Source: Chloroflexota bacterium
Lineage (GTDB): Bacteria > Chloroflexota > Limnocylindria > Limnocylindrales > CSP1-4
Reading direction: 5' to 3'
Assembly: GCA_021786915.1 (NCBI GenBank)
Contig: JAJYMP010000345.1
Coordinates: 1-11,458, forward strand
DNA: 11,458 nt
Positions 1 through 7,800 of the stretch are shown one piece after another. Position 1 is the stretch's first letter. The number at the start of each line of letters is the position of its first letter. Both the position numbers and the translations under genes were made by a program. The notes under the pieces are model-generated. The model ran no database searches. It had not been told where the DNA came from and was given only the letters and a program-made list of their open reading frames with translations.

Positions 1-1
1 G

Positions 2-1747
2 AACCTCTGGGGCGCGTACACCACCGAGGACCAGGGCCAGCTGCTCACCGTGTTCGGCACCGAGCAGGGGCTCCGCTACCGGATCCCGTTCGGCACGGTC
101 GAGTCGGTCATCGACTACCTGCGCGACCATGCGACCGAGGCGAGCGATCGCGTGGGCATGATGGGCGACGACGGCGAGAAGTTCGGCGCCTGGCCCACGA
201 CCTACGCTCACTGCTGGGGCGAGGGCCGCTGGGTTGACCGCTTCTTCGAGGCGCTCGAGGCGAACGCGTCTTGGCTGACGACGGTCACGCCCTCGCAGTG
301 GCTCGAGAACGAGCCGCCGATCGGGCGCGTCTACGTCCCGACCTCGTCCTACATGGAGATGGGCGAGTGGGCGCTGCCGGCCGACGAGACCGTGGTGTTC
401 CACCAGCTGCTCCACGACGCGATCGAGCAGCACAAGCCCGACGCGCGCTGGCTGCGGGGCGGCTTCTGGCGGAATTTCCAGGTGAAGTACCGGGAGATCA
501 ACGACCTCCACAAGCAGATGCTCCGAGCGTCCGCCAAGGTGGGCGCGATGCCGGCCGGGCCGGACAGCCTCGCGGCCCGCGACCACCTCCACCGCGGCCA
601 GTCGAACGACTGCTACTGGCACGGGCTGTTCGGCGGGATCTACATCTCGCACATGCGCCTCGCCACGCTTGAGCACCTGATCGCGGCCGAGGATGCCGCC
701 GACGCCGCGCTGGGGACGCTGACGGAGGCGAAGTTCGCCGACCTGGACATGGACGGGCGGCCCGAGGTCCTCCTCGCGGAGCCGGGCCAGGTGGTGACGG
801 TCAAGCCCACCGAGGGCGGGGGCATCAGCGCCTGGGACGTGCGGGCGGCCCGCCACGCGCTGGCCTCGGTCCTGCGCCGCCGTCCCGAGGCCTACCACCA
901 CACGCTCCGGGCGCACGACGCCAAGGCGGCGGCGGAGGAGGCCGCAGCGCTGGCCAAGGGTCACGGCGACGCGGCGAGCGCCGCGGTCAACGGGGGCGTC
1001 GACACCGCAGCCGAGACGGGCGCGGCTCCGGCCTCGATCCACGACATCGTGCTGGCCAAGGAGGCGGGCCTGTCCGCCCGGCTCCACTACGACGACCACG
1101 AACGGCGCTCGGCGCTGGTCCGGTTCCTCGACCCGGCGGCCACGCCCCGGGAGTATGCAACCGCGCGCGAGCGCGAGATCGCAGACTTCCGCGACGGCGA
1201 GTTCAAGGTGGACCACCTCGCCCCGGGCCAGGTGTCAATGTCCCGGGAGGGCAACGTGCTGGGCCAGCCCGTCGGGCTGTCCAAGACGATCCGGCTCCTG
1301 GGCGGGCGCCTGGACCCAGAGCTGCTCGTCGAACTGGAGGTCCACCACCGCGGGAGCGAGGCGCTCGAGGCACGGCTCGGGGTCGAGCTGGGCGTCCACC
1401 TGCTGGGCGGCGGCGGCAACCCGTCGGCGTGGTACGACGTGCGCGGCGCGCGCACGGCCCACGACTCGGCCGGCACCGCGACTGGCGTGGGCGAGATCGG
1501 CTACGGCAACGACTGGGTGGGCATCGCGGTCGCTGCGCGCCCCGAGCCCGCCGCGGACGCGTGGTGGAGCCCCATCGAGACAGTGTCCAACTCGGAGTCC
1601 GGTTTCGAGCGCGTGTACCAGGGCTCGGCCCTGCTGCTCTCGTGGCTGGTCCGCCTCGAGCCGGGCTCGGTCCACCGGTTCGTCGTTCGCCAGTCGGTCG
1701 CGGTCGCGCGCGACCGCGATGCCGAGGAGCGCTCCGCGCGGAGCTGA
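2..1747 (+). CDS. GH57 4-alpha-glucanotransferase/alpha-amylase-like enzyme, 5' end missing
   Basis: The frame is open from nt 2 to the TGA at 1745-1747 (581 residues), so the true start lies left of the window. The GTG at 50 is an internal Val codon. The segment around nt 160-190 reads GMMGDDGEKFGAWP, the GH57 block that carries the catalytic acid Asp (Asp pair at nt 166-171). It is followed by family-typical stretches: PTSSYMEMGEWALP (middle domain, DUF1925 type) and SNDCYWHGLFGGIYISHMR near nt 600-657. The last ~200 residues form a beta-rich C-terminal domain (DUF1926 type), interrupted by an Ala-rich linker around nt 920-1030. By alignment with Thermococcus litoralis glucanotransferase, about 150 N-terminal residues with the HQP motif and nucleophile Glu are absent. 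Known members transfer or disproportionate alpha-1,4-glucan chains, probably in the cytoplasm; here that is by homology. Alpha-amylase activity is the alternative. It is followed 108 nt later by another GH57 gene on the same strand. Confidence 0.93.
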   Translation, partial: NLWGAYTTEDQGQLLTVFGTEQGLRYRIPFGTVESVIDYLRDHATEASDRVGMMGDDGEKFGAWPTTYAHCWGEGRWVDRFFEALEANASWLTTVTPSQWLENEPPIGRVYVPTSSYMEMGEWALPADETVVFHQLLHDAIEQHKPDARWLRGGFWRNFQVKYREINDLHKQMLRASAKVGAMPAGPDSLAARDHLHRGQSNDCYWHGLFGGIYISHMRLATLEHLIAAEDAADAALGTLTEAKFADLDMDGRPEVLLAEPGQVVTVKPTEGGGISAWDVRAARHALASVLRRRPEAYHHTLRAHDAKAAAEEAAALAKGHGDAASAAVNGGVDTAAETGAAPASIHDIVLAKEAGLSARLHYDDHERRSALVRFLDPAATPREYATAREREIADFRDGEFKVDHLAPGQVSMSREGNVLGQPVGLSKTIRLLGGRLDPELLVELEVHHRGSEALEARLGVELGVHLLGGGGNPSAWYDVRGARTAHDSAGTATGVGEIGYGNDWVGIAVAARPEPAADAWWSPIETVSNSESGFERVYQGSALLLSWLVRLEPGSVHRFVVRQSVAVARDRDAEERSARS

Positions 1748-1841
1748 CGCAGCGCGGGGCCCGACGCGGCACCCGGGAGTCCGCCACGCCCGAGTGGCGA
1801 TGCCGCGCTGCCGGGCTTCGCACGGGACCCGCGGCGGGCGG

Positions 1842-1847
1842 TACCGT
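1842..1847 (+). promoter_or_regulatory. Putative -10 element for a leaderless GH57/DUF3536 transcript
   Basis: TACCGT fits TANNNT and ends 8 nt before the ATG at 1856, so transcription would begin at or next to the start codon. No Shine-Dalgarno sequence is present. The -35 is weak (TTCGCA at 1817-1822, 19-nt spacer). If real, this gene can be transcribed independently of the upstream GH57 gene. Confidence 0.4.
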
Positions 1848-1855
1848 GTGGCGTC

Positions 1856-3283
1856 ATGATCCGAGGCCGTCTCGTCGTCCACGCGCACTTCTACCAGCCG
1901 ATGCGCCTCGACCCCTTCACGGGCGGGCTGCCGCCGGATCCGGACGCCGCGCCGTACCGCGACTGGAACGAGCGGATCACCGCCGAGTGCTACCGGCCCA
2001 ACGCCGAGCAGGGCTCGCTCGCCTACGCGTCATGGGACTTGGGCCCCACCCTCTCGCACTACCTCGCCGACGCCGCGCCCGACGTGCTGGCGGGTTTCGT
2101 GGAGGCCGACCGCAGGGGTGGCGGGCGCGACGCGGGCCCGGGGATCGCCCAGGCGTTCCACCACTCGATCCTGCCGTTCGCCCCCCTCCACGATCGCACG
2201 ACGGAGGTCCACTGGGGCCTCCGCGATTTCGAGGTCCGCTTCGGCCGGCCGGCGACGGCGATCTGGTTCCCGGAGATGGCCATCGACCTGGCGACGATGC
2301 GGGTCGCCGCCGAGGCGGGCGTGCAGGGCACCGTGCTCGCGCCGTGGCAGGCCGACGCCCCGCACCTCGACCGGCGGGCGTATCGCGTCAACCTGGGCGA
2401 GGGGCGCCACATGGCGGTGGCCTTCTACGACGGCGACCTCTCGAGCTCGGTGTCGTTCGATGCATCGCTCACCTCCGACGCCCATGCCTTCGCGCGAGAC
2501 CGCATCGCACCGCGACTCAGCACACCGCTCGCGGACGGCACCGCGCCCACGATCGTCATCGCGTCCGACGGCGAGTTGTACGGCCACCACCAGCACTTCC
2601 GCGACTACTTCCTGCGCGCGCTGGTGGACCCGGCGCCCGGCACGCCGGACCGGGGTTTCGACGTGGTCACCCTCGCGTCGCTGCTGGCGGAGCCCGCCGG
2701 CCACCCGCACCCCGAGATCCGGATCCGCGAGCGCACCTCGTGGAGCTGCCATCACGGCGTCCTGCGCTGGGGGGGCGAGTGCCCCGACGTGCCCGACGGC
2801 CGCTGGAAGGCGCCCCTGCGCGGGGCCCTCGACCGACTCGCCGGCGCGATCGACACCGTCACCGAGGCGTGCGCCTCAGAGATCCCCGGCCTCGACGACG
2901 TCTGGCATGCGCGGAACGGCTACGTCGACGTGGTGCTGGGGCTCGTGAGTGCCGAGGACTACGTCGCCGCCTGCCTCGGCCCGCACAGCACGCCCGACGA
3001 CCGGCGGCGGCTGGCGGCGATTCTCGAGGCGCAGCGATGGCGGCTGGCGATGTTCGCCTCGGACGGGTGGTACTGGGACGACCCGACCCGACCCGAGACC
3101 TCGCAGAACATGCTGGCAGCGGCGCGCGCAGTTCGGATCGTGGACGGGCTGGCTGCCACGCGGCTCGAGGCGCGGCTCGTCGCGGACCTCTCGATCATGC
3201 GCTCCCCCGCCATGGGCATCGACGGCTCGACGATCTACCGGCACGCGCTCGCGGAGATCGGTCAGCCCCCGCCGAAGCCCTGA
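1856..3283 (+). CDS. Short GH57 enzyme of the DUF3536 family
   Basis: The protein has 475 residues. It opens with the GH57 first motif HAHFYQP (residues 9-15), a few residues after the ATG, which supports this start. Motif 3 is IWFPEMAID, with Glu140 as the predicted nucleophile. Motif 4 is IASDGELYGHH, with Asp238 as the predicted acid/base. After the barrel comes a recognisable DUF3536 segment from about residue 295: TSWSCHHGVLRWGGEC, then WKAPLRGALDRL, RNGYVDVVLG and MFASDGWYWDD. From memory, family members are usually about 800 residues, so the C-terminal half of DUF3536 seems absent. The TGA at 3281-3283 is followed by strong hairpins, so this looks like a natural short form. The reaction is uncharacterised; GH57 membership predicts retaining hydrolysis or transfer on alpha-glucans. 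No signal peptide is evident. The gene lies 108 nt after a GH57 glucanotransferase-like gene, which supports a shared glycogen/maltodextrin role. Confidence 0.92.
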   Translation: MIRGRLVVHAHFYQPMRLDPFTGGLPPDPDAAPYRDWNERITAECYRPNAEQGSLAYASWDLGPTLSHYLADAAPDVLAGFVEADRRGGGRDAGPGIAQAFHHSILPFAPLHDRTTEVHWGLRDFEVRFGRPATAIWFPEMAIDLATMRVAAEAGVQGTVLAPWQADAPHLDRRAYRVNLGEGRHMAVAFYDGDLSSSVSFDASLTSDAHAFARDRIAPRLSTPLADGTAPTIVIASDGELYGHHQHFRDYFLRALVDPAPGTPDRGFDVVTLASLLAEPAGHPHPEIRIRERTSWSCHHGVLRWGGECPDVPDGRWKAPLRGALDRLAGAIDTVTEACASEIPGLDDVWHARNGYVDVVLGLVSAEDYVAACLGPHSTPDDRRRLAAILEAQRWRLAMFASDGWYWDDPTRPETSQNMLAAARAVRIVDGLAATRLEARLVADLSIMRSPAMGIDGSTIYRHALAEIGQPPPKP

Positions 3284-3305
3284 GGAGGAGCTCGGCCCGG
3301 GCCGC

Positions 3306-3329
3306 GGCACGCCTGCCGCTCAGCGTGCC
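3306..3329 (+). terminator. Small hairpin after the GH57/DUF3536 stop
   Basis: GGCACGC (3306-3312) pairs with GCGTGCC (3323-3329) around a 10-nt loop, starting 22 nt after the stop codon. There is no T-tract. It is probably part of the same transcription-end region as the stronger hairpin just downstream. Confidence 0.35.
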
Positions 3330-3343
3330 GGGCGGTTAACGCG

Positions 3344-3372
3344 TCTGGCCCCCGGACGAGCCGGGGGCCAGA
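3344..3372. terminator. Strong GC hairpin, likely bidirectional terminator
   Basis: TCTGGCCCCCGG (3344-3355) and CCGGGGGCCAGA (3361-3372) form a perfect 12-bp stem with a 5-nt loop. It lies 60 nt after the GH57/DUF3536 gene and 64 nt beyond the stop of the convergent minus-strand small gene, so it could end both transcripts. It lacks a U-tract on either strand, so it is not a canonical intrinsic terminator, but it is by far the most stable structure here. Confidence 0.65.
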
Positions 3373-3436
3373 GTCACGGGCGCCGGAAGGAGGGGGAGGG
3401 TCGACGCCCGAGACTGTCGCGGTTGGCGGGAGGCGG

Positions 3437-3613
3437 CTAGGACATGGACACCGGGTACGTGGAGCGGTGGGGATCGTCGGAGATGTCTCGAGAGTCCACG
3501 CCGACTTCTGAGGCCAGCGCGCTGAAGGCGCCGAGGAGGAAGATGACGATGATGGCGAAGATGAGGAGTTCCACGGGTGCGCTCGCTTTCGGCCTGGCTG
3601 CGGGGCGGTGCAT
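3437..3613 (-). CDS. Small single-pass membrane protein, unknown function
   Basis: The protein has 58 residues from the ATG at 3613 (62 if the TTG at 3625 is used). A short basic N-terminus (MHRPAARPKASAP) precedes a hydrophobic segment, VELLIFAIIVIFLLGAFSAL, that fits one transmembrane helix. A polar tail contains GVDSRDISDDPHRS. The positive-inside rule suggests the N-terminus is cytoplasmic and the tail outside. Composition is typical of a real membrane protein, the opposite frame gives nothing recognisable, and a consensus-spaced promoter reads into it (TTGACA-N17-TAATCT). The predicted transcript start is about 20 nt before the ATG, with no ribosome binding site visible. I recall similar short proteins with a G-V-D-S-R motif after a helix in Chloroflexota and actinobacteria, but cannot name a family. 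It is divergent from a GntR regulator and shares its operator region, so it is a likely regulatory target. Confidence 0.7.
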   Translation of the reverse strand: MHRPAARPKASAPVELLIFAIIVIFLLGAFSALASEVGVDSRDISDDPHRSTYPVSMS

Positions 3614-3628
3614 TGGTATAGTCAACTA
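3610..3628 (+). promoter_or_regulatory. Second, degenerate copy of the operator sequence
   Basis: The core TTGG-NN-TAGTCAACTA at 3613-3628 recurs at 3647-3662, 34 nt later, with 14 of 16 positions identical. Only the right half is well conserved (TAGTCAACTA); the left half is weaker. It overlaps the ATG of the minus-strand small gene (3611-3613) and a TATAGT hexamer (3617-3622) that could act as a plus-strand -10. A second regulator site at the other end of the divergent promoter is the likeliest reading. Confidence 0.5.
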
Positions 3629-3639
3629 GGCCAAGTCAG

Positions 3640-3668
3640 AGATTAGTTGGACTAGTCAACTATGTCAA
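3640..3668 (-). promoter_or_regulatory. Consensus-like promoter for the small membrane protein gene
   Basis: On the minus strand, TTGACA (complement of 3663-3668) and TAATCT (complement of 3640-3645) are separated by exactly 17 nt. This is a textbook housekeeping-sigma promoter and the most AT-rich spot in the window. Transcription would start near 3633, about 20 nt upstream of the ATG at 3613. The operator at 3644-3662 fills its spacer, as expected for a repressed promoter. Confidence 0.6.
3644..3662. promoter_or_regulatory. Putative GntR operator in the divergent promoter
   Basis: TAGTTGGACTAGTCAACTA has arms TAGTTG and CAACTA separated by 7 nt, and a nested perfect palindrome GACTAGTC at 3650-3657. 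Its symmetry suits a dimeric winged-helix repressor. It ends on the A of the GntR ATG at 3662 and lies between the -35 and -10 of the divergent minus-strand promoter. Binding would block both directions, consistent with autorepression plus control of the small membrane protein. Binding by this regulator is inferred from position and symmetry. Confidence 0.6.
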
Positions 3669-4759
3669 CGAGCCGAAGCGGCCCCTCCCGGACGACCGAA
3701 GGTCACGCGACCGCAGGCCTTTCCGTCGCTGGTTCGGCCCCATCCGGACCCTCCGCTGCAACCCTCGCGGGGCCGATGTCGGCTTCTCGGCATGCGCTGG
3801 ACATCGAGCGCAACTCGGACGTCCCGATCTCCACCCAGATCTTCTGGCAGCTCGCCTACCAGATCGAGTCGGGGCGCCTCCAGCCCGGCACACGCCTGCC
3901 GCCGGTCCGCGAGCTCGGGGCCGCCCTGCGCGTCAACCCCAACACGATCCGTGCCGTGTATCGCCGCCTCGCCGACGCCGGGTACGTCGAGGGACGGCAC
4001 GGGGCAGGGACCAGGGTTGTCGACCGGCCGCCCGTCCGCCGCGGGTCCGAAGCGCTGGCGGGCATCGTGGCCGAGACCCTGCGCCGGGCGGCGCAGCTGG
4101 GCTTCGCCCCCGACGAGGTCGCGCAGGCCACGTTCACGGCCGCGACCGAGCGCAAGCGCCCGGGCCCGCTCCTGCGCATCCTGTTCGCGGAGTGCACCAG
4201 CGCCGACGCGGCCGTCGATGCGGAGCGGATCACCGAGGCGTTCCCGGAGCGCCTCGAGGTCATCCCGGTCCTGCTCGACGACCTCCCCGACCGCCTCGAG
4301 CGCTACCACTACGACCTCGTCGCCACCACGACGTTCCACGCCGACGAGGCGCAGGCGTACGTCGCCGGCCGGGTGCCGGTGGTCGCGATGCTCGTCGGGC
4401 CCGGCTACATGTCCCTGGTGCACGAGATCAGCCAGCTGCGCGCGGGCTCCAAGGTGGGCGTCGTGTGCGGGTCGCAGCGGGGCGTCGAGAACATCGCCGA
4501 GGTGCTCCAGCTCTCGGGCTCGAGCGACGTGCGCGTGCTGTCCGCGGTCGCCCACACCGAGGCTGAGCTGGACCTCGTGGACCGCGAGGCGGACTTGGTC
4601 CTGCTCTCCCGCGAGGCGATGGCGCTCGGCCTCGAGGGGCGCTTCCAGCGTCCGGAGCGCCTGCGCGAGTGGACCTACGAGTTCGACCCCGCGGCCTTCG
4701 AGCTGCTGCGCCGCGCGATCGAGCGTGTAGCGGGCGGGGCGTCGAAGGGCCAGGCGTGA
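3662..4759 (+). CDS. GntR-family transcriptional regulator with large C-terminal sensory domain
   Basis: The protein has 365 residues from the ATG at 3662, or 327 from the ATG at 3776. The first 38 residues are Ser/Ala/Gly/Thr-rich and unlike a domain, and recognisable similarity begins just after the second Met (HALDIERNSDVPISTQ), so 3776 may be the true start. Residues ~52-118 form a GntR winged helix: IFWQLAYQIESGRLQPGTRL, PPVRELGAALRVNPNTIRAVYRRL, then the wing GYVEGRHGAGTRVV. It resembles the YtrA-type DNA-binding domain, but YtrA proteins are only ~120-130 residues. Here ~240 more residues follow, with alternating strands and helices (LLRILFAEC, YDLVATTTFHADEAQAYV, VPVVAMLVG, KVGVVCGSQRGVENIAEVL, ADLVLLSREAMALG) that suggest a two-lobed, periplasmic-binding-protein-like effector domain. 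The ligand is unknown; a sugar or glucan metabolite is a guess from its GH57 and GH13 neighbours. It is probably autoregulated through the overlapping operator. Confidence 0.9.
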   Translation: MSTSRSGPSRTTEGHATAGLSVAGSAPSGPSAATLAGPMSASRHALDIERNSDVPISTQIFWQLAYQIESGRLQPGTRLPPVRELGAALRVNPNTIRAVYRRLADAGYVEGRHGAGTRVVDRPPVRRGSEALAGIVAETLRRAAQLGFAPDEVAQATFTAATERKRPGPLLRILFAECTSADAAVDAERITEAFPERLEVIPVLLDDLPDRLERYHYDLVATTTFHADEAQAYVAGRVPVVAMLVGPGYMSLVHEISQLRAGSKVGVVCGSQRGVENIAEVLQLSGSSDVRVLSAVAHTEAELDLVDREADLVLLSREAMALGLEGRFQRPERLREWTYEFDPAAFELLRRAIERVAGGASKGQA

Positions 4760-4825
4760 TCACGAGCCGGCGCTGACGACTGACCCGGCCGCAACGCACC
4801 CCTGCCGCGCCGACGCCCGAGGTGC

Positions 4826-4831
4826 GACACT
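4826..4831 (+). promoter_or_regulatory. Putative -10 element for a leaderless GH13 transcript
   Basis: GACACT lies exactly 6 nt before the ATG at 4838, with no Shine-Dalgarno sequence. The layout matches GACAAT-N6-ATG at the vanZ-like gene. The -35 is poor. The 78-nt gap after the GntR gene holds no strong terminator, so read-through from the regulator gene is also possible. Confidence 0.4.
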
Positions 4832-4837
4832 TCGGCC

Positions 4838-7800
4838 ATGCGTGCGCTGCCCCTCTCGCGGACCGCTCGACGCCGGTTTCGCCTAGACGCCCCAACGAAC
4901 GGGACCGGGACCGTCGGCCAGGAGACGGCCGCGGGAGCCGCGCGCCGGCGACTGGCAGCCAACCTGCCGGCCGCGCGCCGCGTCGTGGCAGCCCTCAACG
5001 CGACGCTGCCGCCCGGGGCACCCTCGGCCCAGGCCGGCGAACTGGCCGCGCTGGAGCTCCTCCACGAGATCTTCCACCTGCTCGTGGAGCGCGCGGCTGA
5101 GCTGGACCCGACGGCAGGCATGCCGGCATCCGCCTCTGCCGTGGGCGAAGCCCTGGGCGACGAGGACCTCGCCGAGCTGCTCGACGCCGTGGCCGGCGAG
5201 TTCCCCGACGTCGAGGACGCGACCGAGCCGGTCCGCCTCGAGGAGCTGCTGCTCGTCCGGATCGCCAACGAGAACCCCGCCGCGCGTCCGCTCTGGCCGC
5301 TGGTCGACGACTCCCCGCTCCCCCGCGGGGAGCGCGACGCCACGATGCTCGCGCTGGAGGCCTACCACGCGGCCCGCCGGCCCATCGGCCCCAACGGCGA
5401 GACCCTGGTCGAGCTCCTGCGGGCGCCAGCCCGGGCGCACCCGACCTCGCTCGCCGGCCAGCTGCGCTACGTCCGCGACACCTGGGGCGCGCTGCTGGGC
5501 GACAAGCTCCTCGGCCTGCTGGACCGCATGCTGCTCACGCTCGATGTGATCGCCGAGGAGGAGCGCGGCCTGCACCTGCGATTCGGCGGCGGCGGGGCGG
5601 GCGATGCCGGGGGCCGGGCCGACGTCGCGGACCTGTCCGGGCTCGACGCAGAGCCGGAGCGCTTCTCGAGCGACTCCGCCTGGATGCCACGGCTCGTGCT
5701 CGTCGCCAAGAGCACCCACGTCTGGCTCGACCAGCTCTCGCGGGCATACCAGCGCGAGATCCACACGCTCGACGCCATCCCCGACGAGGAGCTCGACCGG
5801 CTCGCCGGGTGGGGCATCACCGGCCTCTGGCTCATCGGCCTGTGGCAGCGCAGCCGGGCCAGCCAGCGGATCAAGGCCTGGCGCGGCAACCCCGACGCGG
5901 CGGCCTCGGCCTACTCGCTCGACGATTACCGCATCGCCGACGACCTGGGCGGCGAGCCGGCCTGGGAGGCGCTGCGCCACAAGGCGTGGCAGCGCGGGAT
6001 CCGCCTCGCGTCCGACATGGTGCCCAACCACATGGGCATCGACTCGCACTGGGTGGGCGAGCACCCGGAGTGGTTCCTCTCGATCCCCGAGCCGCCCTAC
6101 CCCGCCTACACCTACAGCGGCGAGAACCTGGCCGACTACGGCAACGTCGAGGTCCGCCTCGAGGACCACTACTGGGACAACTCCGACGCGGCGGTCACCT
6201 TCGAGTGGCGCAACCGCTGGACCGGCGAGCGGCGGTACATCTACCACGGCAACGACGGCACGAGCTTCCCCTGGAACGACACGGCGCAGCTCGACTTCAG
6301 CCAGGCCGTCGTCCGGGAGCAGGTGGTCCAGGCGATCCTCGCAGTCGCGCGCCGGTTCCCGGTGATCCGGTTCGACGCCGCGATGGTCCTCGCCCGCAAG
6401 CACGTCCGGCGCCTGTGGTTCCCGGCGCCCGGCGAGGGCGGCGGCGCCATCCCCTCGCGCGCCGAGTTCGGGACGATGACGGCCGAGGAGTTCGACGCCG
6501 CGATGCCCGGCGAGTTCTGGCGTGAGGTCGTCGACCGCGTCGCGGCGGAGGTCCCCGACACGCTGCTCCTGGCGGAGGCCTTCTGGCTCCTCGAGGGCTA
6601 CTTCGTCCGGACGCTCGGCATGCACCGCGTCTACAACAGCGCGTTCATGCACATGCTCCGCGACGAGGACAACGCCGGCTACCGGCGGGTGCTCAAGGAG
6701 ACCCTCGAGTTCGACCCCGAGATCCTCAAGCGCTACGTCAACTTCATGAACAACCCCGACGAGAAGACCGCGGTCGAGCAGTTCGGCAAGGGTGACAAGT
6801 ACTTCGGCATCGCGACACTGCTGGCCACGCTGCCGGGCCTGCCGATGCTGGGCCACGGCCAGTTCGAGGGGTTCGCCGAGAAGTACGGCATGGAGTTCCG
6901 GCGGGCCAGCTGGAACGAGCCGGTGGACGAGGGCCTGGTGGCCCGCCACGAGCACGAGATCGTCCCGCTGCTCCACCGGCGGGGGGACTTCGCCGAGGCG
7001 CAGGACTTCCTGCTCTACGACGTCGAGCACGACTTCGGCGGGGTCGACGAGAACGTGTTCGCGTTCTCGAACGGTTCGGGGCCGACGCGCTCGCTGGTCG
7101 TCTACCACAACCGCTTCGGCGACACCTCCGGCTGGATCCGCAGCTCGGCCGCCTACGCGGTCAAGGACGCCGACGGCACCAAGCGGCTGGTCCAGCGGAC
7201 GCTGGCCGAGGGGCTGGGCCTGGCGGGGGCTGGTGCCGACCGCCGCTGGCTGGCCTACCGCGAGCAGCGCTCCGGGCTCGAGTACCTGCGCTCCGCGGGC
7301 GAGCTTCGCGAGCGCGGGCTCCACGTGGAGCTGCACGCCTACGAGACGCGCGTGTTCTGGCAGATGCGCGAACTCCACGACACCTCCGGCGTGTGGCGCC
7401 GGCTCGCCGAGCGGCTCGAGGGGCGGGGCGTGCCCTCGCTCGAGGCCGCCCTGCGTGAGCTCCAGCTGGCGCCGGTGCACGACGCTGTCCGGGTGGGGAT
7501 CGAGTCGCCGTCACGCGAGAGCGCCGCGCGCGTCGTGGACGCCGTGGCCGAGGCGACGGGGACCGTTGGCGATCGCGCGGCCGTGGTCGATCGGATGGTG
7601 GGCCTGTGGCCAGTCGCCGACACCGTGGCAGCGGGGATCGAGGATGCCTCGCAGGCCGCGGCGCTCCAGGTCTGGACGCTGCTGGCCCCGCTGGGCTCGC
7701 TGCCGCCGGGCGCGATGGTCGGGCCGACCGCGCGGGCCTGGTACGAGGAGTTGCGCCTCGCGCCGATCGTCGCCGAGGGGCTGCGCCATCGCGGGCTCGA

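Noticed and set aside
50..52. GTG as the start of the first GH57 gene
   Set aside because: The same frame is open to the window edge, and the catalytic GDDGEKFG motif would be only 40 residues in, whereas the family places it near residue 214; the protein is truncated by the window.
1782..1799. Hairpin CGCCAC-N6-GTGGCG between the two GH57 genes as a terminator
   Set aside because: The 6-bp stem with a 6-nt loop and no T-tract is expected by chance at this GC content.
1429..3339. 636-residue plus-strand open frame across both GH57 genes
   Set aside because: It is an Arg/Gly/Pro-rich out-of-frame shadow typical of high-GC DNA, without motifs, overlapping two genes with clear GH57 signatures.
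4883..7480. 865-residue minus-strand open frame opposite the GH13 gene
   Set aside because: The plus strand has a complete set of GH13 motifs; the minus frame is a codon-position shadow rich in Val, Leu, Glu, Gly and Arg with no recognisable domain.
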